Origin: SZUA-287 sp036397975 | GTDB lineage: Bacteria; Bacteroidota; Ignavibacteria; UBA10030; UBA6906 | Length of the DNA stretch: 29,643 bases | Reading direction: 5' to 3' | Assembly: GCA_036397975.1 (NCBI GenBank) | Contig: DASWHW010000027.1 | Location: forward strand, 1 to 29,643 | Part shown: positions 1 through 7,992 of the stretch, piece by piece | Position numbering within the stretch: position 1 is the stretch's first letter | How the letters are laid out: the number at the start of each line of letters is the position of its first letter | The notes under the pieces: model-generated | What the model was told of the DNA's origin: nothing | Seen by the model: only the letters and a program-made list of their open reading frames with translations | Databases searched by the model: none | Translations under genes and position numbers: made by a program

Positions 1-1
1 G

Positions 2-3000
2 TTAGGCAACGGGACAGGGAGCACGGGAACGCTGCGAATCGATGATGTTCGCATCACCGTCCAAGCGGCTCAAGACTTGTCGCTCGATCGTCTTGCTTTT
101 ATTCCGTCCTTGCCCGCATTCGGAGATTCTGTCTACGTTGCCGCCACGATTCATAATCGTGGGACTCAGGTTGCTTCTTCGTATTCGATCGAGTATTACG
201 TTGACATGGATAACGATAGTCTCCCCGATCCGGTCGAACTCATTTCTGCTATTCAATCTCCCTCACCTCTCGCTGCCGGAGATTCTGCTCTTCTCGATGC
301 GTCGCTTGGGACATTCCCGGCGGGAAGCCATCTGATCATGGGCAAACTCGTCTATCCCCCTGATCAGCAATTATTCGACAATCAACAATACGCGACTCTT
401 TTGGTCGGCTATCCTCCGCAGAGTGTCGTGGTGAACGAGATCATGTATGCCCCCACCGGGACTGAGCCGGAATGGGTTGAGCTGTATTCTCTCTCGCAGG
501 ACACGGTTGACCTCCAGGGGTGGTTGGTGTCGGACAATATAGTCTCTTCGAAAAAACTCATTACGCCGTTTCATTTCTACCTTGCCCCCGAACTCTTTTG
601 CGTCCTCACAAGGGACTCTGCCGCTTTGAAGGACAACCATCCGGAAATTGTTGCGCCGATTCTTCAGGTGTCTGGATTTCCAACGCTTAACAACAGCGGG
701 GATGCCGTCGTTGTATACGATCTCCGCGGGACCTCAATCGACAGCGTGAGCTATTTGCCTTCCTGGGGAGGAAATTCCGGCGGATACTCCTTGGAGAGGG
801 TTGATCCCGCCGGATCTTCAACTCAACAATCGAATTGGGGAACATCGACGTCCATCCTTCGCAGCACACCCGGAGTACGCAACTCGATAACGATGAAAGA
901 CAGAGATCTTCGTGTGAAGAACGTTGACCTCAATCCTACATTTCCGACTTCTTCTGATTCACTTGAAGTGGTTGTCTACACAGAAAATGTTGGCTTCTTC
1001 GATGCTGCACCAATTTCCGTGTCACTCTTCGATGACGTAAATGGAGATTCTGTCGCTCAACCAGTTGAACTCCTAAGCACAATCATAGACACCGACACTC
1101 TTCGTTCCCGTGATTCACTCTCCGTCTTTTTCCTTTTGACTCCACGTCCAACAGGTGTTCATCAGCTGATTGGCCGAGTCGACCTTGTTACTGACGAGGA
1201 CACATTGAACAATGCAAAATTCCTCAGGTTTGCAGTGCTGCCGGCGCCCGGTGCAATCCGTATCAACGAAATAATGTACGCCCCTGTCGGGGGAATCCCT
1301 GAGTGGGTTGAGTTCATCAATACCTCCTCCGACTCAGTCCGTTTGGAAGGATGGAAGATTGGCAACAGATTGAACCGCTATTCCCTTCCGAACACAATTC
1401 TTCCGCCATCCGGGTATCTCGTTATTGCAAAAGACTCTGCGTTGATGCGCCAGGCGTACCAAAGTATTCTGGGAACCTTTCTTCAATTGACATCGCTGCC
1501 AACATTTCTGTGGAATAACAATGGTGATGCGGTGGTCTTTGCTCATACGAGTGGGTTAATCCAGGACAGCGTTACGTATTCCACAACTTGGGGAGGTTCA
1601 AACGGCACATCACTGGAAAGAATTGATGCAGCAGGATTCTCACAGGATTCAACCAACTGGGGTTCGTCGTTGGATACACTTGGCGCAACTCCCGGTCGCG
1701 GTAATTCCATTGTTCTTCTTGATGATGATCTCGCGATCGTAACGTTCCCGTTCTTCTCATTTGAGCTGGACAGCGTTGTTGAAATACCGTTTACTGTTCT
1801 GAATAAAGGACGAAACGCTTCCGGATCATTTTCTGTTGAAGTGTACCTTGACGCGAACGAGGACTCCGTGGCAACATCTGAGGAGCTCCTCGCAACGGTT
1901 CCGTTCACTCAACCGATTCCCTGGCGGGACTCCCTGGTTTCTTTTTATCAATGGAGCGCACCAACTTCCGGAGATCACAGTTTTATTCTGCGTTTGCAAT
2001 ATGCGACAGACGGACGTATTTCGAACAATACATCCTGGGCGAGGGTTCGCGTAGGATACCAAACGGGTGTAGTGGTCATTAACGAGATCATGTATGCGCC
2101 TGTCGGAGGAATTCCTGAGTGGATTGAACTTATCAATTCGTCTGCCGACTCCGTCCGTCTGGAAGGCTGGAAGATCGGTAACAGGTTGAATCGTTATTCT
2201 CTTCCAACCACACTCATTGCGCCATCAGAGTATGTTGTCATTACAAGAGATTCTGCCTTGATGCGTCAGGCGTACCAAAACATATCGGGAGGTCTGATTC
2301 AATTGACATCGCTGCCGACGTTTCTGTGGAACAACAATGGGGATGCAGTGGTTCTGGCTCAAACGAGTGGGCTGGTACAGGACAGCGTTACGTATCTCAC
2401 CGCCTGGGGTGGCTCCAATGGGGCTTCGCTCGAAAGAATTGATGCATTCGGATTCTCACAAGACTCAACCAACTGGGGGTCTTCGCTGGACTCGCTCGGC
2501 GCTACTCCTGGTCGCCGTAATTCCGTTGTTCTTCTCGATGATGACCTCGCGATCACAACGATGTCTCCCCTTTCATTTCAGGTGAACAGTGTTGTTGAAA
2601 TACCGTTCACTATTCAGAACAAGGGAAAAAATACTGTCACGGCGTTCTCCGTCGAAGTATACCTTGACGCGAACGAGGATTCTCTGGGAACTCTCGAGGA
2701 ATTCCTCGCAACGCTTCCGTTCACATCCATCCAACCGATCCCCCGGCAAGACTCTCTTGTTGGTTGGTATCAATGGAATTCTCCATCTTCTGGAGATCAT
2801 GGTTTCATCTTTCGAGTACAATATGCGGCAGACGGACGCATTTCGAATAACTCGTCCTGGATGAAAGTGCGTGTAGGATATCCGAAGGGCTCCGTGCTCA
2901 TTAACGAGATTATGTATGATCCACTTGCAGGCCAGGCAGAATACATCGAGCTGTTCAATTCAACAGGGACAGCAATTTCCCTCACCGGCTGGTCGCTCAC

Positions 3001-3730
3001 TGACCTTCCAACACCTTCGGGTTCACACAATACTTATAAACTTCAAGGAAGAAACATTTCGATTTCTGCGGGATCGTATTTCACGATTGCATCTGATTCA
3101 TCTTTGATGAACCTCTTCCCGACAATTCCTGATTCCGCTTTGTATGTCGTCGGAGGCGGGTCACTAAGTTTGAATAACGAAGGGGATGCAGGTGTTATCC
3201 GTGACATTCTGGGATCGGCCATCGATAGTGTTTTGTATTCTACATCGTGGCACAATCCGGGAGTCAGCGACGTGAAGGGAAGGTCTCTTGAGCGCATCAA
3301 TCCTTCGCTCCCGGCAAACGACGGAAGGAATTGGAGTACATGCGCATCGCCAATCGGCGGGACGCCAGGCATGAAGAATAGCATCTTCTCTTCCATTCGT
3401 CCGAGTAATGCGCGCTTGGAATTCCAGCCGAATCCATTCTCACCTGACGGAGATGGAACGGATGATTTCACAATTATTCACTATGAGTTGCCGCTTCAGG
3501 TCAGCGTCATCAGCGTGAAGATTTATGACGTGCGCGGACGTTTGATTCGTCGTCTCGCTACCAATGAACCAGCCGGTGCACAGGGTCAACTCGTGTGGGA
3601 TGGAAAACATGATGATGGACAGAAAGCGAGCATCGGGATGTATATTGTTCTCTTGGAAGCGATTGACGAACAGGGTGGGGTTCTCGAACAACTCAAGGGG
3701 GTTGTGGTTCTTGCGGCGCAGCTACGGTAA
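2..3730 (+). CDS. Lamin-tail/CARDB repeat secreted protein with FlgD-like C-terminal domain (5' partial)
   Basis: The reading frame is open from the left window edge, so the true start lies outside; 1242 codons are visible before TAA. Residue numbers count from base 2. Four lamin-tail domains begin near residues 142, 419, 692 and 965, each marked by an (I/V)NEIMY(A/D)P motif followed by E(W/Y)(V/I)EL or a close variant. They alternate with CARDB-like beta-sandwich segments (about 26-135, 298-415, 573-688, 845-962), which carry calcium-type D-x-N-x-D stretches. The last ~100 residues (1139-1242) hold NPFSPDGDGTDD, IYDVRGRLIR and W-D-G-K, typical of FlgD Ig-like C-terminal domains of FCB secreted proteins. 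Domains 2 and 3 are near duplicates. The protein is probably exported and surface-attached or released, possibly by a type IX-like route; that route and any adhesive or structural role are inference. No catalytic domain is visible in this part. Confidence 0.92.
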   Translation, partial: LGNGTGSTGTLRIDDVRITVQAAQDLSLDRLAFIPSLPAFGDSVYVAATIHNRGTQVASSYSIEYYVDMDNDSLPDPVELISAIQSPSPLAAGDSALLDASLGTFPAGSHLIMGKLVYPPDQQLFDNQQYATLLVGYPPQSVVVNEIMYAPTGTEPEWVELYSLSQDTVDLQGWLVSDNIVSSKKLITPFHFYLAPELFCVLTRDSAALKDNHPEIVAPILQVSGFPTLNNSGDAVVVYDLRGTSIDSVSYLPSWGGNSGGYSLERVDPAGSSTQQSNWGTSTSILRSTPGVRNSITMKDRDLRVKNVDLNPTFPTSSDSLEVVVYTENVGFFDAAPISVSLFDDVNGDSVAQPVELLSTIIDTDTLRSRDSLSVFFLLTPRPTGVHQLIGRVDLVTDEDTLNNAKFLRFAVLPAPGAIRINEIMYAPVGGIPEWVEFINTSSDSVRLEGWKIGNRLNRYSLPNTILPPSGYLVIAKDSALMRQAYQSILGTFLQLTSLPTFLWNNNGDAVVFAHTSGLIQDSVTYSTTWGGSNGTSLERIDAAGFSQDSTNWGSSLDTLGATPGRGNSIVLLDDDLAIVTFPFFSFELDSVVEIPFTVLNKGRNASGSFSVEVYLDANEDSVATSEELLATVPFTQPIPWRDSLVSFYQWSAPTSGDHSFILRLQYATDGRISNNTSWARVRVGYQTGVVVINEIMYAPVGGIPEWIELINSSADSVRLEGWKIGNRLNRYSLPTTLIAPSEYVVITRDSALMRQAYQNISGGLIQLTSLPTFLWNNNGDAVVLAQTSGLVQDSVTYLTAWGGSNGASLERIDAFGFSQDSTNWGSSLDSLGATPGRRNSVVLLDDDLAITTMSPLSFQVNSVVEIPFTIQNKGKNTVTAFSVEVYLDANEDSLGTLEEFLATLPFTSIQPIPRQDSLVGWYQWNSPSSGDHGFIFRVQYAADGRISNNSSWMKVRVGYPKGSVLINEIMYDPLAGQAEYIELFNSTGTAISLTGWSLTDLPTPSGSHNTYKLQGRNISISAGSYFTIASDSSLMNLFPTIPDSALYVVGGGSLSLNNEGDAGVIRDILGSAIDSVLYSTSWHNPGVSDVKGRSLERINPSLPANDGRNWSTCASPIGGTPGMKNSIFSSIRPSNARLEFQPNPFSPDGDGTDDFTIIHYELPLQVSVISVKIYDVRGRLIRRLATNEPAGAQGQLVWDGKHDDGQKASIGMYIVLLEAIDEQGGVLEQLKGVVVLAAQLR
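1262..2899 (+). repeat. Two tandem ~816-bp coding units (lamin-tail + CARDB)
   Basis: The stretch starting at the second INEIMYAP motif (ATG of that Met codon at 1274) recurs 816 bases later (Met codon at 2090), and the fourth motif follows after 822 bases (2912). DNA similarity between the first two units is high in the lamin-tail half, for example 1442-1463 against 2258-2279, and lower in the CARDB half. The second unit carries two extra codons near FTSIQP. The period is a whole number of codons, so the repeat adds whole protein domains in frame. Confidence 0.88.
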
Positions 3731-3747
3731 GCACAAGAGCATAGGTC

Positions 3748-3760
3748 GCCCCTACGGGGC
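3748..3760. repeat. REP-like palindrome GCCCC-TAC-GGGGC
   Basis: A perfect 5-bp inverted repeat (3748-3752 with 3756-3760) encloses the triplet TAC, 17 bases after the stop of the lamin-tail gene and 18 bases before the surviving transposase tail. The same core is, from memory, widespread beside IS200-like REP-associated transposases (RAYTs) in Bacteroidota, so it may be a transposase recognition hairpin. It could also add to transcription termination of the upstream gene, but no T tract follows. Confidence 0.55.
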
Positions 3761-3778
3761 TTTAAGGAGGATTGCTGC

Positions 3779-3928
3779 GATGAAGTTGTGAAGTTCATTC
3801 ACGGACGGGAGGAGCTCCACAAGAAACAGACCTTCAGGGAAGAATATGCAAAGCTGTTGAAACCATTCGCCGTGAAATACAATGAAAAATATTTGTTCAC
3901 TTGGGTGGAAGATGAAGTGAAGATTTAG
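3779..3928 (+). pseudogene. C-terminal remnant of an IS200-like / REP-associated tyrosine transposase
   Basis: Fifty codons ending at TAG (3926-3928) read DEVVKFI, then EELHKKQTFREEYAKLLK and YNEKYLF. This matches the C-terminal tail typical of Y1_Tnp/RAYT transposases, whose usual form is (V)I.YI.NQ.EHHKK.TF.EEY...L......Y(D/N)E(K/R)YLF. The catalytic HUH motif and the tyrosine helix are absent: the frame runs upstream only into the palindrome and has no plausible start. I read it as a decayed fragment left after loss of the 5' part. Family assignment rests on remembered motifs, not on a search. The fragment is too short to be a functional transposase. Confidence 0.72.
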
Positions 3929-4085
3929 GTTGCCCCGATGATGCTTTGGGTTTTAGTCATGATTGGGTTTTCTCTGCGAGCATGTCTACTCTCGTAAAGC
4001 GGATTACACTTGAGTAAGTTGAATGGATTTTTCAAGCGGCGAGATTCATCGGGGGAGCGTCTGTGTGTAGTAAGGTTAGTTGCTT

Positions 4086-4099
4086 TTTTCTGCAGAAAA
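4086..4099. repeat. 14-bp perfect palindrome
   Basis: TTTTCTGCAGAAAA reads identically on both strands. It sits in the gene-free spacer about 60 bases upstream of the possible macro-gene promoter. It could be an operator for a dimeric regulator or chance; nothing else supports a role. Confidence 0.4.
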
Positions 4100-4142
4100 C
4101 TCCTTAGTGGCGGCCCGTGAAATCCTCTGAACACCCCTTTCA

Positions 4143-4171
4143 TTGACTTTCTAACACGTTGTCTGTAGCTT
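4143..4171 (+). promoter_or_regulatory. Possible sigma70-type promoter for the macro-domain gene
   Basis: TTGACT (4143-4148) is five of six to the -35 consensus and is followed, after exactly 17 bases, by TAGCTT (4166-4171), a weak -10. It lies about 100 bases before the proposed ATG. Bacteroidota often use a different promoter consensus, so this is tentative. Confidence 0.28.
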
Positions 4172-4176
4172 ATCCC

Positions 4177-4217
4177 GTCCCGAATGGCGGCCATTCCTTT
4201 CTTCGGGATTTCGGGAC
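4177..4217. repeat. Imperfect inverted repeat upstream of macro-domain gene
   Basis: GTCCCGAA (4177-4184) is the exact reverse complement of TTCGGGAC (4210-4217). Inside lie ATCCCG/CGGGAT arms (4172-4177 with 4204-4209) and a small AATGG-CGG-CCATT hairpin, so two alternative foldings exist. It resembles a short non-coding mobile or REP-like palindrome, or it could be a 5' UTR structure if the promoter at 4143 is real. Confidence 0.45.
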
Positions 4218-4269
4218 CTCCTGCAAATACGATCGAGCCGCATCGATCTCTGCCGTGGAACGACCCCAT

Positions 4270-4830
4270 ATGTTGGACCGAACGACGTTGTCAAAAAAGA
4301 TTGGGAACTGTCTCCTTACGCTCATTCAAGGAGATATAACACAACAGGGGACGGTTGCAATTGTGAATGCGGCAAACTCATCTCTTTTGGGTGGCGGTGG
4401 TGTTGACGGCGCCATTCACCGTGCAGGCGGTCCATCGATAGTAGAAGAATGCAAAGCAATTCGAAAGGAGCAAGGAGACTGTCCCACGGGCGAGGCGGTT
4501 GTCACGAACGCTGGCAATCTTAAAACACGTTTCGTCATTCACACGGTGGGGCCAATGTGGCAAGGCGGTTTTTCGAACGAGGATGACCTTCTCAGGAACG
4601 CCTACTGGAATAGCTTGCAGAAAGCTGTTGAAAAGAAGGCCACAACGATCGCATTCCCTTCTATTAGTACAGGTGCATATGGTTTTCCCATTGAACGCGC
4701 ATCAAAAATAGCTCTCGCAACCGTAGCCGAATTTATTCATACACATCCTCAGCTTCGTGAGGTCCGATTCGTTGTTTTCAGCAAGCCTGACTTTGAAGTC
4801 TACGCTCTTCTTTTCAAGGATGGGGCGTGA
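4270..4830 (+). CDS. Macro-domain protein (ADP-ribose / O-acetyl-ADP-ribose deacetylase type)
   Basis: The 186-residue product is a single macro domain of the usual length. From the ATG at 4270, QGDI (20-23), NAANSSLLGGGGVDGAIHR (33-51) and STGAYGFP are the ADP-ribose binding loops of the YmdB/MacroD class, which hydrolyse O-acetyl-ADP-ribose or remove mono-ADP-ribose. The Asn and Asp used in that class (N36 region and D46) are present. The frame runs further upstream to TTG 4159 and GTG 4255, but homology begins only around IGNCLLTLIQGD, so ATG 4270 is preferred; no Shine-Dalgarno is visible. The gene is isolated: an insertion scar lies upstream and a 69-base gap precedes the amidohydrolases. 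No ADP-ribosyltransferase or toxin partner is nearby, so a housekeeping role is the simplest reading. Confidence 0.9.
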   Translation: MLDRTTLSKKIGNCLLTLIQGDITQQGTVAIVNAANSSLLGGGGVDGAIHRAGGPSIVEECKAIRKEQGDCPTGEAVVTNAGNLKTRFVIHTVGPMWQGGFSNEDDLLRNAYWNSLQKAVEKKATTIAFPSISTGAYGFPIERASKIALATVAEFIHTHPQLREVRFVVFSKPDFEVYALLFKDGA

Positions 4831-4899
4831 GTCGAACCGAGTCTATCCAAAGGTCGACAAAGATTCCATTCATCATTCAAACAGCATAAGGACACGTTC

Positions 4900-7800
4900 A
4901 TGCCTTCACACTTTCTTGATTTGCGGCTGAGGCTTGTGTTGATAGTGATGCTGCTCGCGGCGTTCGGCAGTGTTGCGTTCGCACAAACCAATGAGGTTGA
5001 AGGACTCAGGAAAAATACTCCGGGAGTCCATGCGTTCAGAAATGCCCGCGTCGTCCAATCGGCCGGAAAAATTATTGACGGTGCAACTCTTGTCATTCGC
5101 GATGGTGTGATTGAAGCGGTTGGCCACGTTTCCATTCCGCCGGATGCCCGCGTCTGGGACATGAACGGCCACACGATTTATCCCGGATTGATTGACGCAT
5201 ATTCGGATTATGGAATGCCAAAAGCTCCTGAACGGCGTCAGGGTCCCGGAGGCGGAGACAATCAACCTGTCAAAGAGCCGGAGCGGCGAGGGGCGAACCA
5301 CTGGAACACCGGTATGCAGGCGGACGAGGACGCAGCGGAGTTATTCATTCCCGACGGAAAAGCTGCAGAGAAGCTCCGAAGTCAGGGCATCACCGCGGCG
5401 CTCGTTGTTCCAACAAAAGGGATCTTCAGAGGAATGAGTACACTGGTAAATGTTGGTGATGGAGACCCGAAAGCACAGGTGGTACGCGCACAGGTTGCTC
5501 AGCACATCGTCCTAGGCAATAGTCCCGATGCGGAAGACTATCCAAGCTCGCTTATGGGTATTATTGCATTCATCCGTCAGACGTTTTATGATGCAGTTTG
5601 GTACAAGAAAGCGCACGATGCATATTCGAAGAAACCGTCGCTCATAAGACCCGAGACCAACAACCAGTTGGCTGCGATGGAAGGGGCAATGTCCGGTCGT
5701 ATCCCGGTGATCGTGGATGCCTCTGATGAAAAAAATCACTTGCGGGCGGATAAGATTGCAAAAGAGTTTTCTCTCAAAGCGATCATCCGTGGGAGCGGCA
5801 GCGAATACAAACGCTTGGACGCCATTAAGGCGACAGGCCGCAGTATTCTCCTTCCCGTAAACTTCCCGGAAACTCCGTCAGTGCAAACGCCGGAGGACGC
5901 GCTGGATGTATCTTTGGAACAACTTCGGCACTGGGACGAAGCCCCGGAGAATCCTGCACGGCTGCAATCAGCTGGAGTGAGATTCGCTCTCACAACAGCA
6001 ACACTGAAGGACGATGGCACATTTTTGAAGCAAGTCAGAACCGCAGTGCAACGAGGACTCTCCAAGGATGCGGCGCTTGCAGCAATGACCATGACGCCAG
6101 CATCATTGTTCGGCGTTGACAAAATACTTGGATCCCTCGATGCGGGAAAGACGGCCAACTTCATCATTACCGATGGTGATTTGTTCGAAGAGAAAACGGA
6201 GATCCTCGATGCGTGGATTGACGGTATGCGGTACGCCGTCAAATCGTTGCCGGAAATCGACCCGCGCGGGACGTGGGATATCGCCATCGATACAAAGGCC
6301 ACAGGAGATACGGTGACTCTTAAGATCACCGGCGAACTGAAATCACTCAGCGGAACTTTCACATGGAAGAAAAGCACAAAGCTTTCCAATCTCTCACTCG
6401 CAGGAAGTCAACTCAACTTTTCATTTTCGGGTGATTCTCTCGGCAAAGAAGGCATCATCCGCGCAAGTGGAACGGTGACGGCAAAGACAATCGATGGTTT
6501 TGGAGAATGGTCGGATGGTTCTCGCTTTATATGGTCGGCGATTCGGTCGGCACCCTTTAAGGAAGAACCCGATACAATGAAACCGAAAGAGCGCGTGACT
6601 GCGTCATTCCTACCGGTGTACCCTCATGGTGAGTTTGGACGTGCGAAAATTCCCGATCAGGTCGATGCACTTCTTGTAAAGAATGCCACTATTTGGACAT
6701 CCGGACCGGAAGGCAACATTGAAGGAGGCGATCTTCTCATTCAAAAAGGAAAAATTGTGCAGGTTGGGAAAAATCTGAAAGCTCCGGCGGGCGCTGCGGT
6801 CATTGATGCGACAGGGAAGCACGTAACACCCGGGCTCATCGACGCGCACTCGCACATGGCGGGTGACGGCGGGCTCAACGAAGCAGGAGAAGCGGTGAGC
6901 GCGGAAGTACGCATCGGCGATGTGCTCGATCCCGATGACATCGATATCTACCGAGCGCTCGCGGGTGGCCTCACTGCCGCACACGTTTTGCACGGTTCTG
7001 CAAATCCGATTGGAGGCCAATCCCAGCTCATCAAACTCCGGTGGGGCGTCTTACCGGACGAACTGAAGTTTGAAGGAGCCCCACCGACAATCAAGTTTGC
7101 GCTCGGGGAAAACGTCAAGCAATCCAATTGGGGAGAGCGGTACACGACGCGCTATCCACAAACGCGCATGGGTGTCGATCAACTCATGCGTGACGAATTC
7201 CGCGCAGCCCTGGATTATGAGACTGCAACGAAGGAATTTGAAAAGGACAAGACCGCCATTCCTCCGCGACGTGATCTGGAACTCGACGCGATACTGGAAA
7301 TCCTCAAGGGACAGCGATTCGTTCATTGTCACTCTTACCGTCAGGACGAGATTCTATCCACCATGCGGGTTGCAGAGGATTTCGGTTTTCGGATTCGCGT
7401 TTTCCAACACATCCTCGAAGGATACAAGGTAGCAGATATCATGGCGAAACATGGAGCAGGGGGATCTTCCTTCAGTGATTGGTGGGCATACAAGTTCGAA
7501 GTGTACGATGCGATCCCGTACAACGGCGCCCTGATGCATGACCAGGGTGTTCTGGTGTCGTTCAATTCAGACAGCGATGAACTTGCTCGCCGCATGAATC
7601 TCGAAGCGGCAAAGGCGGTGAAGTATGGCGGTGTCTCTGAAACGGAAGCTCTCAAATTCGTCACGATCAATCCTGCAAAGCAATTGAAGGTTGACAACAG
7701 GGTTGGGTCGTTGGAGGCGGGGAAAGATGCAGATTTCGTTCTGTGGAACGGCAGCCCTCTTTCTACCTACTCCATGTGTGAGCAAACGTGGATTGATGGA

Positions 7801-7992
7801 AGGAAATATTTTGATCGCTCCGAGGATCGGGCAATGAACAAAGAAGTACAGAAACAGCGAGCGGAATTAATTCAAAAAGCCCTCTCCTCAAAAAAAGGAA
7901 ACAGCCCGGAAGCGGCACCGAAGCCAAAGAAGCGGGGGGACATCTATGATCATCCATATGGTGCAACCGTTCTCCCGGAGGTGCAACAATGA
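4900..7992 (+). CDS. Exported tandem-domain amidohydrolase (1030 aa)
   Basis: A signal peptide (hydrophobic LVLIVMLLAAFGSVAFA, cleavage near residue 29) directs export. Two amidohydrolase domains follow. The first (about 40-450) has the fold signature YPGLIDAYSDYG, but the metal-binding HxH is replaced by Y101 and D103. A beta-rich linker (about 455-555) separates it from the second domain (about 590-1005), which keeps a complete-looking metal site: H650/H652 in PGLIDAHSHM, H809/H811, H837 and D891 in FNSDSDE. The second half resembles the imidazolonepropionase/Xaa-Pro dipeptidase branch of the superfamily; the substrate is unknown. AAGGA lies 7 bases before the ATG. The stop overlaps the next ATG (ATGA, 7989-7992), so the two products are translationally coupled and probably form one enzyme. 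Confidence 0.88.
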   Translation: MPSHFLDLRLRLVLIVMLLAAFGSVAFAQTNEVEGLRKNTPGVHAFRNARVVQSAGKIIDGATLVIRDGVIEAVGHVSIPPDARVWDMNGHTIYPGLIDAYSDYGMPKAPERRQGPGGGDNQPVKEPERRGANHWNTGMQADEDAAELFIPDGKAAEKLRSQGITAALVVPTKGIFRGMSTLVNVGDGDPKAQVVRAQVAQHIVLGNSPDAEDYPSSLMGIIAFIRQTFYDAVWYKKAHDAYSKKPSLIRPETNNQLAAMEGAMSGRIPVIVDASDEKNHLRADKIAKEFSLKAIIRGSGSEYKRLDAIKATGRSILLPVNFPETPSVQTPEDALDVSLEQLRHWDEAPENPARLQSAGVRFALTTATLKDDGTFLKQVRTAVQRGLSKDAALAAMTMTPASLFGVDKILGSLDAGKTANFIITDGDLFEEKTEILDAWIDGMRYAVKSLPEIDPRGTWDIAIDTKATGDTVTLKITGELKSLSGTFTWKKSTKLSNLSLAGSQLNFSFSGDSLGKEGIIRASGTVTAKTIDGFGEWSDGSRFIWSAIRSAPFKEEPDTMKPKERVTASFLPVYPHGEFGRAKIPDQVDALLVKNATIWTSGPEGNIEGGDLLIQKGKIVQVGKNLKAPAGAAVIDATGKHVTPGLIDAHSHMAGDGGLNEAGEAVSAEVRIGDVLDPDDIDIYRALAGGLTAAHVLHGSANPIGGQSQLIKLRWGVLPDELKFEGAPPTIKFALGENVKQSNWGERYTTRYPQTRMGVDQLMRDEFRAALDYETATKEFEKDKTAIPPRRDLELDAILEILKGQRFVHCHSYRQDEILSTMRVAEDFGFRIRVFQHILEGYKVADIMAKHGAGGSSFSDWWAYKFEVYDAIPYNGALMHDQGVLVSFNSDSDELARRMNLEAAKAVKYGGVSETEALKFVTINPAKQLKVDNRVGSLEAGKDADFVLWNGSPLSTYSMCEQTWIDGRKYFDRSEDRAMNKEVQKQRAELIQKALSSKKGNSPEAAPKPKKRGDIYDHPYGATVLPEVQQ

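Larger units (their letters stand above)
3929..4269. other. Gene-free spacer between transposase remnant and macro-domain gene
   Basis: These 341 bases show no convincing coding frame. A minus-strand frame across 3925-4269 is Arg/Pro-rich and matches nothing I recognise. The stretch holds a 14-bp perfect palindrome (4086-4099), a possible promoter (4143-4171) and an 8-bp inverted repeat (4177-4217). It probably contains further debris of the decayed insertion. Confidence 0.6.

Noticed and set aside
3925..4269. Minus-strand 114-codon frame in the spacer
   Set aside because: Arg/Pro-rich, starts inside the inverted repeat region, no recognisable domain; more likely insertion debris.
4159..4269. 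TTG-initiated 37-codon extension of the macro-domain protein
   Set aside because: It spans the inverted repeat, has no homology to macro proteins, and a promoter candidate overlaps it; ATG 4270 gives normal length.
5736..6389. Minus-strand 217-codon frame inside the large amidohydrolase gene
   Set aside because: Ser/Val-rich shadow of the real frame, with no RBS, motif or neighbour support.
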